From: Hyphomicrobiales bacterium
GTDB lineage: Bacteria; Pseudomonadota; Alphaproteobacteria; Rhizobiales; Xanthobacteraceae
DNA: 64,000 nucleotides
Direction: 5' to 3'
Assembly: GCA_017305455.1 (NCBI GenBank)
Contig: JAFKKO010000114.1
Span: 42,884 to 106,883, forward strand
The notes under the pieces were generated by a model. The model made no database searches. It worked only from the letters and a program-made list of their open reading frames with translations, and was not told the origin of the DNA. Below are positions 42,119 to 51,113 of this stretch, one piece after another (within the stretch, counting starts at the first letter, position 1; the number at the start of each line of letters is the position of its first letter). The translations under genes and the position numbers were made by a program.

Positions 42119-43378
42119 CTAGCCCTTGCCGCCCGCCACTCCCGCCAGCGACAGCACGGTGTGCAGCAGCACGTTGGCGCCGGCGGCGCAGTCGCTCTGC
42201 GTTGCGTCTTCGGCCTCGTTGTGGCTGATGCCGTCCTTACACGGCACGAAGATCATCGTGGTCGGAATGACGTCGCTGAGATTGCAGGCGTCGTGGGTCG
42301 CGCCGGAGATCATGCGGCGACTCGGATAGCCGAGCGCGTTGCTGGCGCTCTCCACGGCATCGACCAGCTTCGGGTCGAAGCGCGGCGGCTCCTTGCGGAA
42401 GATCCGGTCGAGATCGATCGTCACCTTGCGGCGCTTTGAAATCTCCGCGATGGCCTCGCGCAATTCGGTGTCGAGCGCATCGAGCGTCGCTGCGGAGGCG
42501 CTGCGGAATTCCATCGTGAAGGTGAGGTCGCCGGGAATGACGTTGCGCGAGGGATTGGCGATCACGTTCTCGCCGACAGTGCCGACCGCGCCCGGCGCAT
42601 GGGCGAGGGCGATCCGCTCCACTGCGAGCACGACCTCCGACAGCGTGACCAGCGCATCGCGCCGCAGCGGCATCGGCGTGGTGCCGGCATGGCTCGCCAT
42701 GCCGGTGATCGCGCCGTCATACCACATGATGCCCTGGCCGGCCTCGACCACGCCGATGGTCTTGTGTTCGGCCTCCAGGATCGGTCCCTGTTCGATATGC
42801 AGTTCGACGAAAGCGGAAAACCTGCGCTGGCCGACCGGCTCCTCGCCGTCGTAACCGATGGTCTTGAGCGCTTCGGCGACGCTCACACCATTGGCGTCGC
42901 GCCGCGCCAGAATGTTGTCGGTGGTGTATTCGCCGACATAGGCCGCCGAGGCCATGGTGGCCGGCGCAAAGCGCGAGCCTTCCTCGTTGGTCCAGTTGAT
43001 GACGCAGAGCGGCGCGTCGGTCTCGATGCCGGCGTCGTTGAGCGTGCGGACCACCTCGAGCGCGGCAAGGGTGCCGAGCACGCCGTCATACTTGCCGCCG
43101 GTCGGCTGGGTGTCGAGATGCGAGCCGAGCGCGACCGGCTGTTTGCTCATGTCGCGGCCGGGGCGGATCGCGAACATCGTGCCGAGCGCATCGACATGCA
43201 CGGAGCAGCCCGCGGCTTCGCAGGCGGCGCGAAACCAGTCACGCACCTGTTTGTCCTCGGGGCCGAGGGTGAGGCGGCGCACGCCGCCTTTCGGCGTCGC
43301 GCCGAATTTCGCGGTGTCGTGGATGTCGCGCCAAAGCCGCGCGGAGTCGATCTGCAGGTTGGTCTTGTGCTTGGTCAT
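42119..43378 (-). CDS. M20-family amidohydrolase (carbamoylase / allantoate amidohydrolase type)
   Basis: A 419-residue metal-dependent hydrolase of the M20 N-carbamoyl-L-amino-acid hydrolase/allantoate amidohydrolase family. Metal-binding and catalytic segments are GSHLDTQPTGGKYDGVLG (His and Asp), NWTNEEGSRFAP (Glu pair), GMASHAGTTPMPLRRDAL (dimerisation domain His) and the late CKDGISHNEAED His. It would split an N-carbamoyl or ureido amino acid. It is the last gene of the minus-strand unit from about 46.6 kb, 29 bases after the DSD1-type gene. The true substrate is not clear. Confidence 0.85.
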   Translation of the reverse strand: MTKHKTNLQIDSARLWRDIHDTAKFGATPKGGVRRLTLGPEDKQVRDWFRAACEAAGCSVHVDALGTMFAIRPGRDMSKQPVALGSHLDTQPTGGKYDGVLGTLAALEVVRTLNDAGIETDAPLCVINWTNEEGSRFAPATMASAAYVGEYTTDNILARRDANGVSVAEALKTIGYDGEEPVGQRRFSAFVELHIEQGPILEAEHKTIGVVEAGQGIMWYDGAITGMASHAGTTPMPLRRDALVTLSEVVLAVERIALAHAPGAVGTVGENVIANPSRNVIPGDLTFTMEFRSASAATLDALDTELREAIAEISKRRKVTIDLDRIFRKEPPRFDPKLVDAVESASNALGYPSRRMISGATHDACNLSDVIPTTMIFVPCKDGISHNEAEDATQSDCAAGANVLLHTVLSLAGVAGGKG

Positions 43379-43407
43379 GACTCAATCGATAGCGGAAGAT
43401 CGCGGCG

Positions 43408-44511
43408 TTACCAACCCCGCGCGGTGGCCCACACCGCCTCGACCTTGCCGCCCCGCACCGCCACCAGCCAGTCATGCAGGTTCACGGTCGGGTCGCAATG
43501 GCCGGGAATGAGGCGGATGCGGTCGCCGAGCTTCACCTGGGCGCCGGCGGACAGCGCAAGCTGGCCGTGCTCGTCGGTCGCCTTGATGTAGGTGACGCCG
43601 TCCGCGCCGGAGACCACCGGCAGGCCGCTTTCCAGACTCATCGCTTTCAGTCCGGCATCGCACACCGCGCGGTCGGGCGCGGCGGCGCTGATCACGCTGG
43701 CCAGCACGAACAGCGCGTTGGCGAACGGCGTTGCGGTCTCGTTGCGTCCGTAGTCGGCGTCCATGAAGGCGTAGGAGCCGCATTGCAGTTCAGTGTAGAT
43801 GCCGCTGGCGAGTTCGTTCTCCCAGGTGCCGGTGCCCGCGCCGGCGATGGTCTCGCAGGGCAGGCCGGCGTCGCGCAGCAGAGCCGCGGTGTCGCGCGCC
43901 AGTTTGGCGGCATGCTCGATCGCGGCGGCGCGCTCGGCCGGCTTGCGCAAATGCTGGGCCGCGCCGTGATAGGCCTGCAATCCGGCAAAGCGCAGGCCCG
44001 GCTTGGCGGCGATGGCGCGCGCCAGCGCCACCGCGTCCTCGCCCGGCGCGACGCCGCAGCGGCCCATGCCGACATCGATCTCGATCAGCACGTCGAGCGT
44101 CACGCCTTGCGCCTGCGCCGCCGCCGACAGCACATCGACCTGCGCCGGATGATCGACACAGATGGCGATCTTGGCGCGGCGCGCCAGCGTGGCGAGGCGG
44201 TCGGCCTTGGCGCGGCTGGCGATCTCGTTCGACACCAGCACGCTCGCAATGCCGCCATCGACCAGCGCCTCGGCCTCGGCGACGTTCTGGCAGCACATCC
44301 GCGAGGCGCCGGCCGCCATCTGCAGCTTGGCGATCTCGACGCATTTATGCGCCTTGGCATGCGGAGTGAGGGTGACGCCGTTCGGATTGCCGGCGACGCG
44401 GCGCGCCAGCATCGCGATGTTGTTCTCCAGCGCGGCAAGATCGACGATCAGCGCCGGAGTTTCGATCTCGCTGATGGACATGCCGGGTTCGGCGGGACGG
44501 CGCATGGTCAT
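43408..44511 (-). CDS. DSD1-family PLP enzyme (D-threonine/beta-hydroxyaspartate aldolase-like)
   Basis: A 367-residue fold-type III PLP enzyme. The PLP lysine lies in TPHAKAHKCVEIAKLQ; the barrel follows with EIDVGMGRCG, FAGLQAYHGAAQH and YTELQCGSYAFMDADYG; the C-terminal domain carries the metal ligands in GHCDPTVNLHDW. This is the pattern of D-threonine aldolase, D-serine dehydratase and beta-hydroxyaspartate aldolase (BhcC). Aminotransferases like BhcA occur at 52.4 and 54.9 kb, but no BhcB- or BhcD-like gene is visible, so a full beta-hydroxyaspartate cycle cannot be claimed. AGGAG precedes the ATG at 44511. Confidence 0.8.
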   Translation of the reverse strand: MTMRRPAEPGMSISEIETPALIVDLAALENNIAMLARRVAGNPNGVTLTPHAKAHKCVEIAKLQMAAGASRMCCQNVAEAEALVDGGIASVLVSNEIASRAKADRLATLARRAKIAICVDHPAQVDVLSAAAQAQGVTLDVLIEIDVGMGRCGVAPGEDAVALARAIAAKPGLRFAGLQAYHGAAQHLRKPAERAAAIEHAAKLARDTAALLRDAGLPCETIAGAGTGTWENELASGIYTELQCGSYAFMDADYGRNETATPFANALFVLASVISAAAPDRAVCDAGLKAMSLESGLPVVSGADGVTYIKATDEHGQLALSAGAQVKLGDRIRLIPGHCDPTVNLHDWLVAVRGGKVEAVWATARGW

Positions 44512-44561
44512 GACGGCTCCTGCGAGGAGAGAGGTAAGAGAGACAAAAACGGCGGCGGGGG

Positions 44562-45353
44562 CTATTTGCCGGTGAACACCGGCTTGCGCTTCTCCATAAA
44601 GGCTTTGCGGCCTTCCTCATAGTCCTTGCTGGTGAAGCAGGCCGCCGCTCTTTCGTCGCAGGCGGCGAGGTCACGAGCGCTCTCGTCCTTGAGCAGTTCG
44701 CCGACGATGAACTTGATGGAGTCGATGGTCAGCGGTGCGTTGCCGGAAATCGTCGCGGCGTAGTCGCGCACGTAAGCCTCGAGCTGGTCCGCCGGCACCA
44801 CGCGGTTGGCGAAGCCCATCGCGCGCGCCTCTTCGGCGTCGAACAGCCGCGCGGTGTAGAAGATCTCCTTGGTGAAGGACGGGCCGACGATATCCATCAG
44901 CCGCTTCACGCCGGGATGGCCGTAGCCGACGCTGAGTTTCGCCGCCGGCACCGCGAAGCGCGATTCCGGCGTGCAGATGCGGATGTCGCAGCAACTCGCC
45001 AGCCCCATGCCGCCGCCGACGCAATAGCCGCGGATCATCGCAATGGTCGGCTTCGGACAATTGTAGACCGCGGCATAGCCGGCCTCGACCGCCTCGTTGT
45101 AGCGTTCGGTGCCGTCCTTGGAGGCGCGCTCCTCGGCGAATTTCGAGATGTCGGCGCCGGAGACGAACGCCTTCTCGCCGGCGCCGGAAATCACCACCAC
45201 GCGGATCGCGGGATTGTCGCCGAATTCCTGCATGATCCGCGCGCAGGCCTGCCACATCTCCAGCGACACCGCGTTGTGCCGCTCCGGATTGTTGAAGATC
45301 ATGTGTCCGACAGCGCCCTCGGTGCGGGCGATCATCTTGTCCGTCTGTGTCAT
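44562..45353 (-). CDS. crotonase-family protein lacking the hydratase glutamates
   Basis: A 263-residue enoyl-CoA hydratase/isomerase-like protein. GAGEKAFVSGADISKF and IRGYCVGGGMGLASCCDIRI show the oxyanion-hole and CoA-binding signatures. At the two places where hydratases have catalytic Glu, it has Gly (GGGMGLAS) and Ala/Lys (PAAKLSVGYGHPGVKRL), so it is probably not an ordinary enoyl-CoA hydratase and may be a decarboxylase, thioesterase or isomerase. It lies between the CoA-transferase and DSD1-type genes. Confidence 0.82.
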   Translation of the reverse strand: MTQTDKMIARTEGAVGHMIFNNPERHNAVSLEMWQACARIMQEFGDNPAIRVVVISGAGEKAFVSGADISKFAEERASKDGTERYNEAVEAGYAAVYNCPKPTIAMIRGYCVGGGMGLASCCDIRICTPESRFAVPAAKLSVGYGHPGVKRLMDIVGPSFTKEIFYTARLFDAEEARAMGFANRVVPADQLEAYVRDYAATISGNAPLTIDSIKFIVGELLKDESARDLAACDERAAACFTSKDYEEGRKAFMEKRKPVFTGK

Positions 45354-45374
45354 CGTGGTTCTGCCTTTACGAAT

Positions 45375-46568
45375 TCAGACGATTTTTGTCGCCTTGAGAG
45401 TTTCAATCTCGGCGTCGGCAAAGCCGAACTCGCGCAGCAGTTCGTCGGTGTGCTGGCCGACATCCGGCGGCGGCGCGACGAAGCTCGACGGCGTGCGCGA
45501 CAGAGAGAACGGCTGCTTGACGAGGCGCACCTTGCGCTCGCCGGTGCCCGGCACGTCCTGCACCAGATCGAGATGCCTGACCTGCGGATCGTCGAACATC
45601 TGGTCGATGGAATAGATCGGCCCGCACGGCACGCCGGCCTTGTTCAACGCGTCCACCCAGTCGGCGGTCGAGCGGGTGCGGGTCACGGCCTCGATCTCGG
45701 CGTTGAGCGCGTCACGGTGGACCGAGCGCACCTTCGGCGAAAGATAGTCCGGCTTCTCCAGCAGGTCGGCGCGGCCGAGCGCATGCGCAAGGCGCTCCCA
45801 GATCACCTGACCGGTGGCGGCGATGTTGATATGGCCATCCGAGGTCCTGAACACGCCGGTCGGGATCATGGTCGGATGATTGTTGCCGGCCTGCTTGGGC
45901 ACTTCGCCCTGCATCAACCAGCGCGCGCCCTGGAAATCCAGCATGAAAATCTGCGCCTGCAACAGCGAGGTCTGCACCCACTGGCCTTCGCCGGAGGCGT
46001 CACGCTCTAGGAGAGCAGTGAGGATGCCCATGGCGCAGAACAGCCCGGCGGTGAGATCGGCAATCGGAATGCCGACCCGCATCGGCCCTTCGCCCGGCGC
46101 GCCGGTGATCGACATCAGCCCGCCCATGCCCTGCGCGATCTGGTCGAAGCCGGGCCGCTTGGCGTAGGGGCCGTCCTGACCGAAGCCGGAAATGCTGGCA
46201 TAGACGAGACGCGGATTGATCTTGCGCAGCGTCTCGTAATCGATGCCGAGGCGCGTCTTCACGTCGGGGCGGAAATTCTCCACCACCACGTCGGCTTTCT
46301 CGACCATGCGATAGAACGCCTGCCGCCCGGCCTCGTCCTTCATGTTGAGAGTGATCGCCCGCTTGTTGCGATGCAGGTTCTGGAAGTCCGGCCCGTGACG
46401 TGCGCCGCCAAGCTGCTCGTCGTCGGGCAGATCGGTCGGCGCCTCGATCTTCACCACATTGGCGCCCCAGTCCGCGAGCTGCCGCACCGCCGTCGGGCCC
46501 GCGCGCACGCGGGTCAGATCGAGCACGGTGAAACGGGCGAGAGCTTGCGAGGCGTGCGGTGCGGACAT
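45375..46568 (-). CDS. class III CoA-transferase (CaiB/BaiF family)
   Basis: A 397-residue CoA-transferase. N-terminal marks are FTVLDLTRVRAGPTAVRQLADWGANVVKIE; the catalytic Asp is expected in VGIPIADLTAGLF; NHPTMIPTGVFRTSDGHINIAATG and PCGPIYSIDQMFDDPQV follow. It moves CoA between organic acids. The start at 46568 (MSAPHAS) is preferred over 46586. A repeat-containing gap of about 220 bases separates it from the GlcG-like gene upstream. With the crotonase it suggests metabolism of an organic acid as its CoA ester. Confidence 0.88.
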   Translation of the reverse strand: MSAPHASQALARFTVLDLTRVRAGPTAVRQLADWGANVVKIEAPTDLPDDEQLGGARHGPDFQNLHRNKRAITLNMKDEAGRQAFYRMVEKADVVVENFRPDVKTRLGIDYETLRKINPRLVYASISGFGQDGPYAKRPGFDQIAQGMGGLMSITGAPGEGPMRVGIPIADLTAGLFCAMGILTALLERDASGEGQWVQTSLLQAQIFMLDFQGARWLMQGEVPKQAGNNHPTMIPTGVFRTSDGHINIAATGQVIWERLAHALGRADLLEKPDYLSPKVRSVHRDALNAEIEAVTRTRSTADWVDALNKAGVPCGPIYSIDQMFDDPQVRHLDLVQDVPGTGERKVRLVKQPFSLSRTPSSFVAPPPDVGQHTDELLREFGFADAEIETLKATKIV

Positions 46569-46631
46569 GGGTGTTTCACTTCTCATTCTTATGCGGCGAT
46601 CGCTCGTTCGAGGATCAGAGCCAACTTTTCA

Positions 46632-46740
46632 CCTCTCCCGTGGGGAGAGGTCGGATTGCGAAGCAATCCGGGTGAGGGATTATGATCTATCGAGAAGTCT
46701 GTACCCCCTCAGCCCAACCCTCTCCCCGACGGGGAGAGGG
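46632..46740. repeat. MITE-like palindromic intergenic element
   Basis: Three perfect stems: CCTCTCCC/GGGAGAGG (46632-46639, 46643-46650), GGATTGC/GCAATCC (46653-46659, 46663-46669) and CCCTCTCCCC/GGGGAGAGGG (46718-46727, 46731-46740). The first and last arms also pair with each other across the element. Such GGGAGAGG elements are commonly scattered between genes in this bacterial group; a partial relative is at 42031-42055. Confidence 0.7.
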
Positions 46741-46789
46741 AGAAGTCCCGTGTTGAAATAGAGTCTGGATGAGCCCAGCCCCATGCAAG

Positions 46790-47221
46790 TTAGCCCGCGT
46801 CGGCCTTCAGCCCTGCGGCCTCGATGCCGGCGATCGCGCATTCCTCGTCATTCTCCGATGTGTCGCCGCTGATTCCCACTGCGCCGACGACATGGCCGCT
46901 GTCATCCTTGATCAGGACTCCGCCGGGCACCGGGATCAGCGAACCCCTGGCCAGCGTGTTGACGGCGCCCACGAAGAACGGCTGTTCATTGGCGCGCTTG
47001 AAGATTGCGCGCGAGCCGATGCCCATGGCGAGCGCGCCATAGGCCTTGCCGTGCGCGACTTCGCCGCGCATCAGGCTGGTACCGTCCTGCGCCAGCGAGG
47101 CCTTGATGCAGCCGCGCTCGTCGAGCACGAAAATCGCCAGCGGCTTGATCTTCTTCTCGATCGCCTTGGCGAGCGCGGTGTCGAGAATCTTGCGGGTGGT
47201 GTCGAGGGTCAGCGTGGTCAT
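46790..47221 (-). CDS. GlcG/HbpS-family cytosolic protein
   Basis: A 143-residue single-domain protein of the GlcG/HbpS family without a signal peptide: TLDTTRKILDTALAKAIEKKIKPLAIFVLDERG, then VNTLARGSLIPVPGGVLI and GAVGISGDTSENDEECAIAGIEA. GlcG genes often accompany glycolate or 2-hydroxyacid oxidases, and here a FAD/Fe-S oxidoreductase is two genes upstream. ATG 47221 with AGAGGA upstream is preferred to one 45 bases earlier. A secreted paralogue is in the sox cluster. Confidence 0.82.
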   Translation of the reverse strand: MTTLTLDTTRKILDTALAKAIEKKIKPLAIFVLDERGCIKASLAQDGTSLMRGEVAHGKAYGALAMGIGSRAIFKRANEQPFFVGAVNTLARGSLIPVPGGVLIKDDSGHVVGAVGISGDTSENDEECAIAGIEAAGLKADAG

Positions 47222-47310
47222 CGAAAAATCCTCTTCGGCTTGGAAATGGTCATGCGCTTTCAGCATGCGGTGTGCCGGCGATCAAGCCCGCCGGCACATG
47301 GCCGCCGTGG

Positions 47311-48111
47311 CTAGGGCGCAAGCGAGAGATGGTTCAGCCCGGCGTCGTCGAACGACTTGCGGATGCTGCCGTCCTTCTTGGCGTCCTCGATGAAGGTCTT
47401 CACGTAGCCGAGCGCGGCGGGCCGGTTCTTCTGGATGCCGATGGCGACGCCCACGGTCTGGAACGCACCGTCGAGGATGCGCGAGCCGGGAAGCTGCTTC
47501 TGCAGCTTGGGCAGGGCGTCATGGGTCAGTGCGAAGGCCTGCACATCGCCGGATTTCATCATCGCCACGGCCTCGTCCACCGATTTGGCGGTCACGACGC
47601 TGGCCTGTTTCAGGCTACGCGTCGCGGCGCGCATGGTGGTCGAGCCGTCGATGCCCGCGACCTTGACGCCGGCACGGTCCACGTCGCCCATCGTCGCGAT
47701 GCCGGTCGATGCCCCGGCGAGGTAGGTGCTCTCGATCACGAAATAGGGCGGGCTGAAATCGAGCCGCTGCTTGCGCGCATCGTCGGCCGGCATGAAGCCG
47801 ATGTCGATGATGCCGGCGGAGACCGCGTCGGTGAGTTCACCGGTGGTCGCGGTGATATGCAGATCGACCGGCACGCCGAGTTTCCTGGCGAGCGCGTTGC
47901 CGATGTCGAACGCCGGGCCGCGCACGCCGCCGGCCTCGCGGGCTACAAAGATCGGCGTCGGCGCCGGGGCGTAGGCGACGCCGACACGCAGCTTGCCGGT
48001 GGGCACGAGTTCTTTCAGCACTTGATCCTCGACAGCAATCGCTTGAGTGGAAAGGGTTTGGGTGGAAATCAGGCTCGCTCCGATCAATCCCAGAAGTGCA
48101 ACAATTCTCAT
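47311..48111 (-). CDS. periplasmic solute-binding protein, family 3, orphan
   Basis: A 266-residue protein with a signal peptide and the amino-acid-type binding fold: GKLRVGVAYAPAPTPIFV, FDIGNALARKLGVPVDLHITATTGELTDAVSAGIIDIGFMPAD, then IDGSTTMRAATRSLKQA and the C-terminal lobe. Residues that bind an amino acid carboxylate (Arg in FMPADDARKQRLDFSPPY) are partly recognisable. No permease or ATPase gene is next to it, so it may work with a distant ABC system or as a chemoreceptor ligand carrier. GGGAGGAGACG precedes the ATG. Confidence 0.8.
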   Translation of the reverse strand: MRIVALLGLIGASLISTQTLSTQAIAVEDQVLKELVPTGKLRVGVAYAPAPTPIFVAREAGGVRGPAFDIGNALARKLGVPVDLHITATTGELTDAVSAGIIDIGFMPADDARKQRLDFSPPYFVIESTYLAGASTGIATMGDVDRAGVKVAGIDGSTTMRAATRSLKQASVVTAKSVDEAVAMMKSGDVQAFALTHDALPKLQKQLPGSRILDGAFQTVGVAIGIQKNRPAALGYVKTFIEDAKKDGSIRKSFDDAGLNHLSLAP

Positions 48112-48155
48112 CGTCTCCTCCCGTTGATTCTCCGGCGTATTGACGGCCGGTGTGG

Positions 48156-51113
48156 CTAGCTTGGATGATGGTCTGTTGGAGCCTTGTCGAGGCTCATCGC
48201 CAGCACGCGCGCGACATGCAGCGCGCCGCGGCCCGAGCCGTCCTTGATCTGATGGCGGCAGGAGGTGCCGTCGGCGACGATCAGCGCATTGGCGGCTGCG
48301 CCGCGCACGGCGGGCAGCAGGCTGCGCTCTGCCATCGCGATGGATTCGTCATAGGTATCGGCGCCGTAGCCGAACGCGCCGGCCATGCCGCAACAGCTCG
48401 ACTCGATGGTCTTGACCTCGAGACCGGGGATCAGCCGCAGGATCTTCTCCACCGGCTTGAACGCATCGAACGATTTCTGGTGGCAATGGCCATGCACCAT
48501 CGCGGTGTCGCCGATCGGCTGCAGCGGCAGTTGCAGGCGGCCGCTCGCGGCCTCGCGCACCAGGAATTCCTCGAACAGCAGCGCATGCGTGGCGATCGCC
48601 TTGGCAGCATCGTCCTTGCGCAGCGACAGCAGTTCGTCGCGCAGCGTCAGCAGACAGCTCGGCTCCAGCCCGACGATCGGCACGCCGCGCGTCACGAACG
48701 GCGACAGCGTCGCGACGATGCGGTCGAGTTCGGCACGGGCATGGGAAACCAGACCGGCGGAGAGGAAGGTGCGGCCGCAGCACAACGGACGGCTACCTTC
48801 CACCGGCTTCGGCAGGTGAACGCGATAACCGCCGGCCACCAGCACGCGCAGCGCGTCGTCGAGATTCTCGCGTTCGTAGCAGCGGTTGAAGGTGTCGGCG
48901 AACAGCACCACCTCGGGACCATTTTCCGAGCCGACCGCGGTGGCCTCCGGCGCGAAGGTGTCGCGCCGCCATTCCGGCAGGTCGCGCCTGGCGCTGAAGC
49001 CCGCGACCTTTTCCAGCGCCCAGCGCAGCAGGCGGCTCCTGTTGCGCAGATTGACCAGCGGCGCGAGGGCGGAGGCGAAGGCAGCGTAATGCGGCAGATA
49101 GCCGACCAGACGGTTGCGCAGCGTGAGGCCGTGGCTCTTCACCCGTGCCGCCAGCACCTCGATCTTCATCTTCGCCATGTCGACGCCGGTCGGACATTCA
49201 CGGCGGCACGCCTTGCAGGAGACGCACAGCTTCATCGTTTCCATCATCGCGTCGGATGACAGCGCGCCGGGACCGAGCTGGCCGGAGATCGCAAGCCGCA
49301 GCGTATTCGCACGTCCGCGCGTGACATCCTTCTCGTTGCGGGTGGCGCGATAGGACGGGCACATCACGCCGCCCTCGAGCTTGCGGCAGGCGCCGTTGTT
49401 GTTGCACATCTCGACCGCGCCCTGAAAACCGCCGGCGGCGCCGGGCCACGCGGACCAGTCCAGTTCGGTCGCAAAGTCCTCGACCTTGTAGCCGGGCTTG
49501 AAGCGGAACAGCGAGCGGTCGTCCATCTTCGGCGGATGCACGATCTTGCCGGGGTTGAGCGTGCCCTGCGGATCGAAGCGCTCTTTCACTTCCTCGAAGT
49601 CGCGCACGATGCGCGCGCCGAACATCTGCTCGTGGAATTCGGAGCGCACCAGGCCGTCGCCATGCTCGCCGGAGTGGGAGCCCTTGAACTCGCGCACCAT
49701 GGCGAAGGCTTCCTCGGCGATGGCGCGCATCGCGTTGACGTCCTTCTCCAGCCGCAGATTGAGCACCGGGCGCACATGCAGGCAGCCTTCGGAGGCGTGA
49801 GCGTACATGGTCGGTTTGGTGCCGTGCTTGGCGAACACCTTGTTGAGACGGTCGGTGTATTCGGCCAGATGCGGCAGCGGCACCGCGCAGTCCTCGACGA
49901 AGGAGACAGGTTTGCCGTCCTGCTTCATCGACATCATGATGTTGAGGCCGGAGGTGCGGAAATCGGTGATCGCCGCCTGCAGCGCCGGCTCGGTCACATC
50001 GACCACGCCGCCCCATTTGCGCTGGGGATTGCCCCAGTTGAAGCCGAGGTCGCCCATCAGTTCGCCAAGCTGCTTCAGCTTGGCGAGATTGGCGTCCTGA
50101 TTTTCCTCGGCGAATTCGACGATCAGCAGCGCGTCCGGCTCGCCGCGCACCACCGCCTCGATGGTCGGCTTGAACATCGCGATGTCGCGGCCGAGCGCGA
50201 TCATGGTGGCATCCACCAGTTCGACCGCGATGGGTTTGAGCTTCACCAGATGCTGCGCGGCATCCATCGCCTCGTAGAAGCTGCCGAAATGGCAGACGCC
50301 GAACACCTTAGGTCCGAGCAGCGGCCACAGCTTGAGTTCGACCTCGGTGGTGAAGGCGAGGGTGCCTTCGGAGCCGACCAGAATGTGCGCGAGATTGTTG
50401 ACCTCACCGTTTGGCGTCAGCGCGTCGAGATTGTAGCCGCCGACGCGGCGCTGCACCTGCGGAAAACGCTCGGCGATCTCCCTGGCCTCGCGGCTGCCGA
50501 GCGCCAGCAGGTCGCGAAACAGGTCGCGGCCGGGCTCCTCGACATTGGGCCACGCGGTATCGCGCGGCAGCGGGCCGAAATCGAGCAGGGTGCCGTCGGC
50601 CAGCGCCGCCTTCATCGACAGCGTGTTGTCGCGCATGGTGCCGTAGCGCAGCGAGCGGCCGCCGCAGGAATTGTTGCCGGCCATGCCGCCGATGGTGGCG
50701 CGCGAAGCGGTCGAGACATCGACCGGAAACCACAGCCCGTGCTTCTTCAGTTGCCGGTTGAGATCGTCGAGCACGATGCCGGGCTGCACCACGCAGGTGC
50801 GCTTCTCGGCATCGAACGAGATGATCCTGTTGAGGTGCTTGGAGACATCGACCACCACGCCCTCGTTGATGGTCTGGCCGCATTGCGAGGTGCCGCCGCC
50901 GCGCGGGGTCACGACGCGGCCCTCGTCGCGGGCGATCGCCATCGCGGTCAGCGCTTCCTCGGTGGTGCGCGGCACCACCACGGCGGCGGGGGTGATTTGG
51001 TAGAACGAGGCGTCGGTGGCGTAGCGGCCGCGGCTGAAGGCGTCGGTCAGCACATCGCCTGTGATCTCCGCCCGGAGGCGCTGTTCAAGCCGGGAGGGGG
51101 CTGCGGTCGGCAT
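48156..51113 (-). CDS. FAD-linked oxidoreductase with C-terminal Fe-S domains (YdiJ-like)
   Basis: A 985-residue fused protein. Residues about 30-500 form the FAD-binding PCMH/GlcD-type oxidase (TPRGGGTSQCGQTIN, then GGMAGNNSCGGRSLRYG and HLVKLKPIAVELVD). A middle region carries Fe-S ligands in NNNGACRKLEGGVMCPS and CVSCKACRRECPTGVDM, and the C-terminal part has CCG domains (LCCGRTFLSAG, SSCCGMAGAFG). Such fusions oxidise D-2-hydroxyacids (D-lactate, D-2-hydroxyglutarate) and feed electrons to the respiratory chain. It is the first gene of the minus unit after the GntR gene, with a hairpin-rich leader. Substrate unknown. Confidence 0.88.
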   Translation of the reverse strand: MPTAAPSRLEQRLRAEITGDVLTDAFSRGRYATDASFYQITPAAVVVPRTTEEALTAMAIARDEGRVVTPRGGGTSQCGQTINEGVVVDVSKHLNRIISFDAEKRTCVVQPGIVLDDLNRQLKKHGLWFPVDVSTASRATIGGMAGNNSCGGRSLRYGTMRDNTLSMKAALADGTLLDFGPLPRDTAWPNVEEPGRDLFRDLLALGSREAREIAERFPQVQRRVGGYNLDALTPNGEVNNLAHILVGSEGTLAFTTEVELKLWPLLGPKVFGVCHFGSFYEAMDAAQHLVKLKPIAVELVDATMIALGRDIAMFKPTIEAVVRGEPDALLIVEFAEENQDANLAKLKQLGELMGDLGFNWGNPQRKWGGVVDVTEPALQAAITDFRTSGLNIMMSMKQDGKPVSFVEDCAVPLPHLAEYTDRLNKVFAKHGTKPTMYAHASEGCLHVRPVLNLRLEKDVNAMRAIAEEAFAMVREFKGSHSGEHGDGLVRSEFHEQMFGARIVRDFEEVKERFDPQGTLNPGKIVHPPKMDDRSLFRFKPGYKVEDFATELDWSAWPGAAGGFQGAVEMCNNNGACRKLEGGVMCPSYRATRNEKDVTRGRANTLRLAISGQLGPGALSSDAMMETMKLCVSCKACRRECPTGVDMAKMKIEVLAARVKSHGLTLRNRLVGYLPHYAAFASALAPLVNLRNRSRLLRWALEKVAGFSARRDLPEWRRDTFAPEATAVGSENGPEVVLFADTFNRCYERENLDDALRVLVAGGYRVHLPKPVEGSRPLCCGRTFLSAGLVSHARAELDRIVATLSPFVTRGVPIVGLEPSCLLTLRDELLSLRKDDAAKAIATHALLFEEFLVREAASGRLQLPLQPIGDTAMVHGHCHQKSFDAFKPVEKILRLIPGLEVKTIESSCCGMAGAFGYGADTYDESIAMAERSLLPAVRGAAANALIVADGTSCRHQIKDGSGRGALHVARVLAMSLDKAPTDHHPS

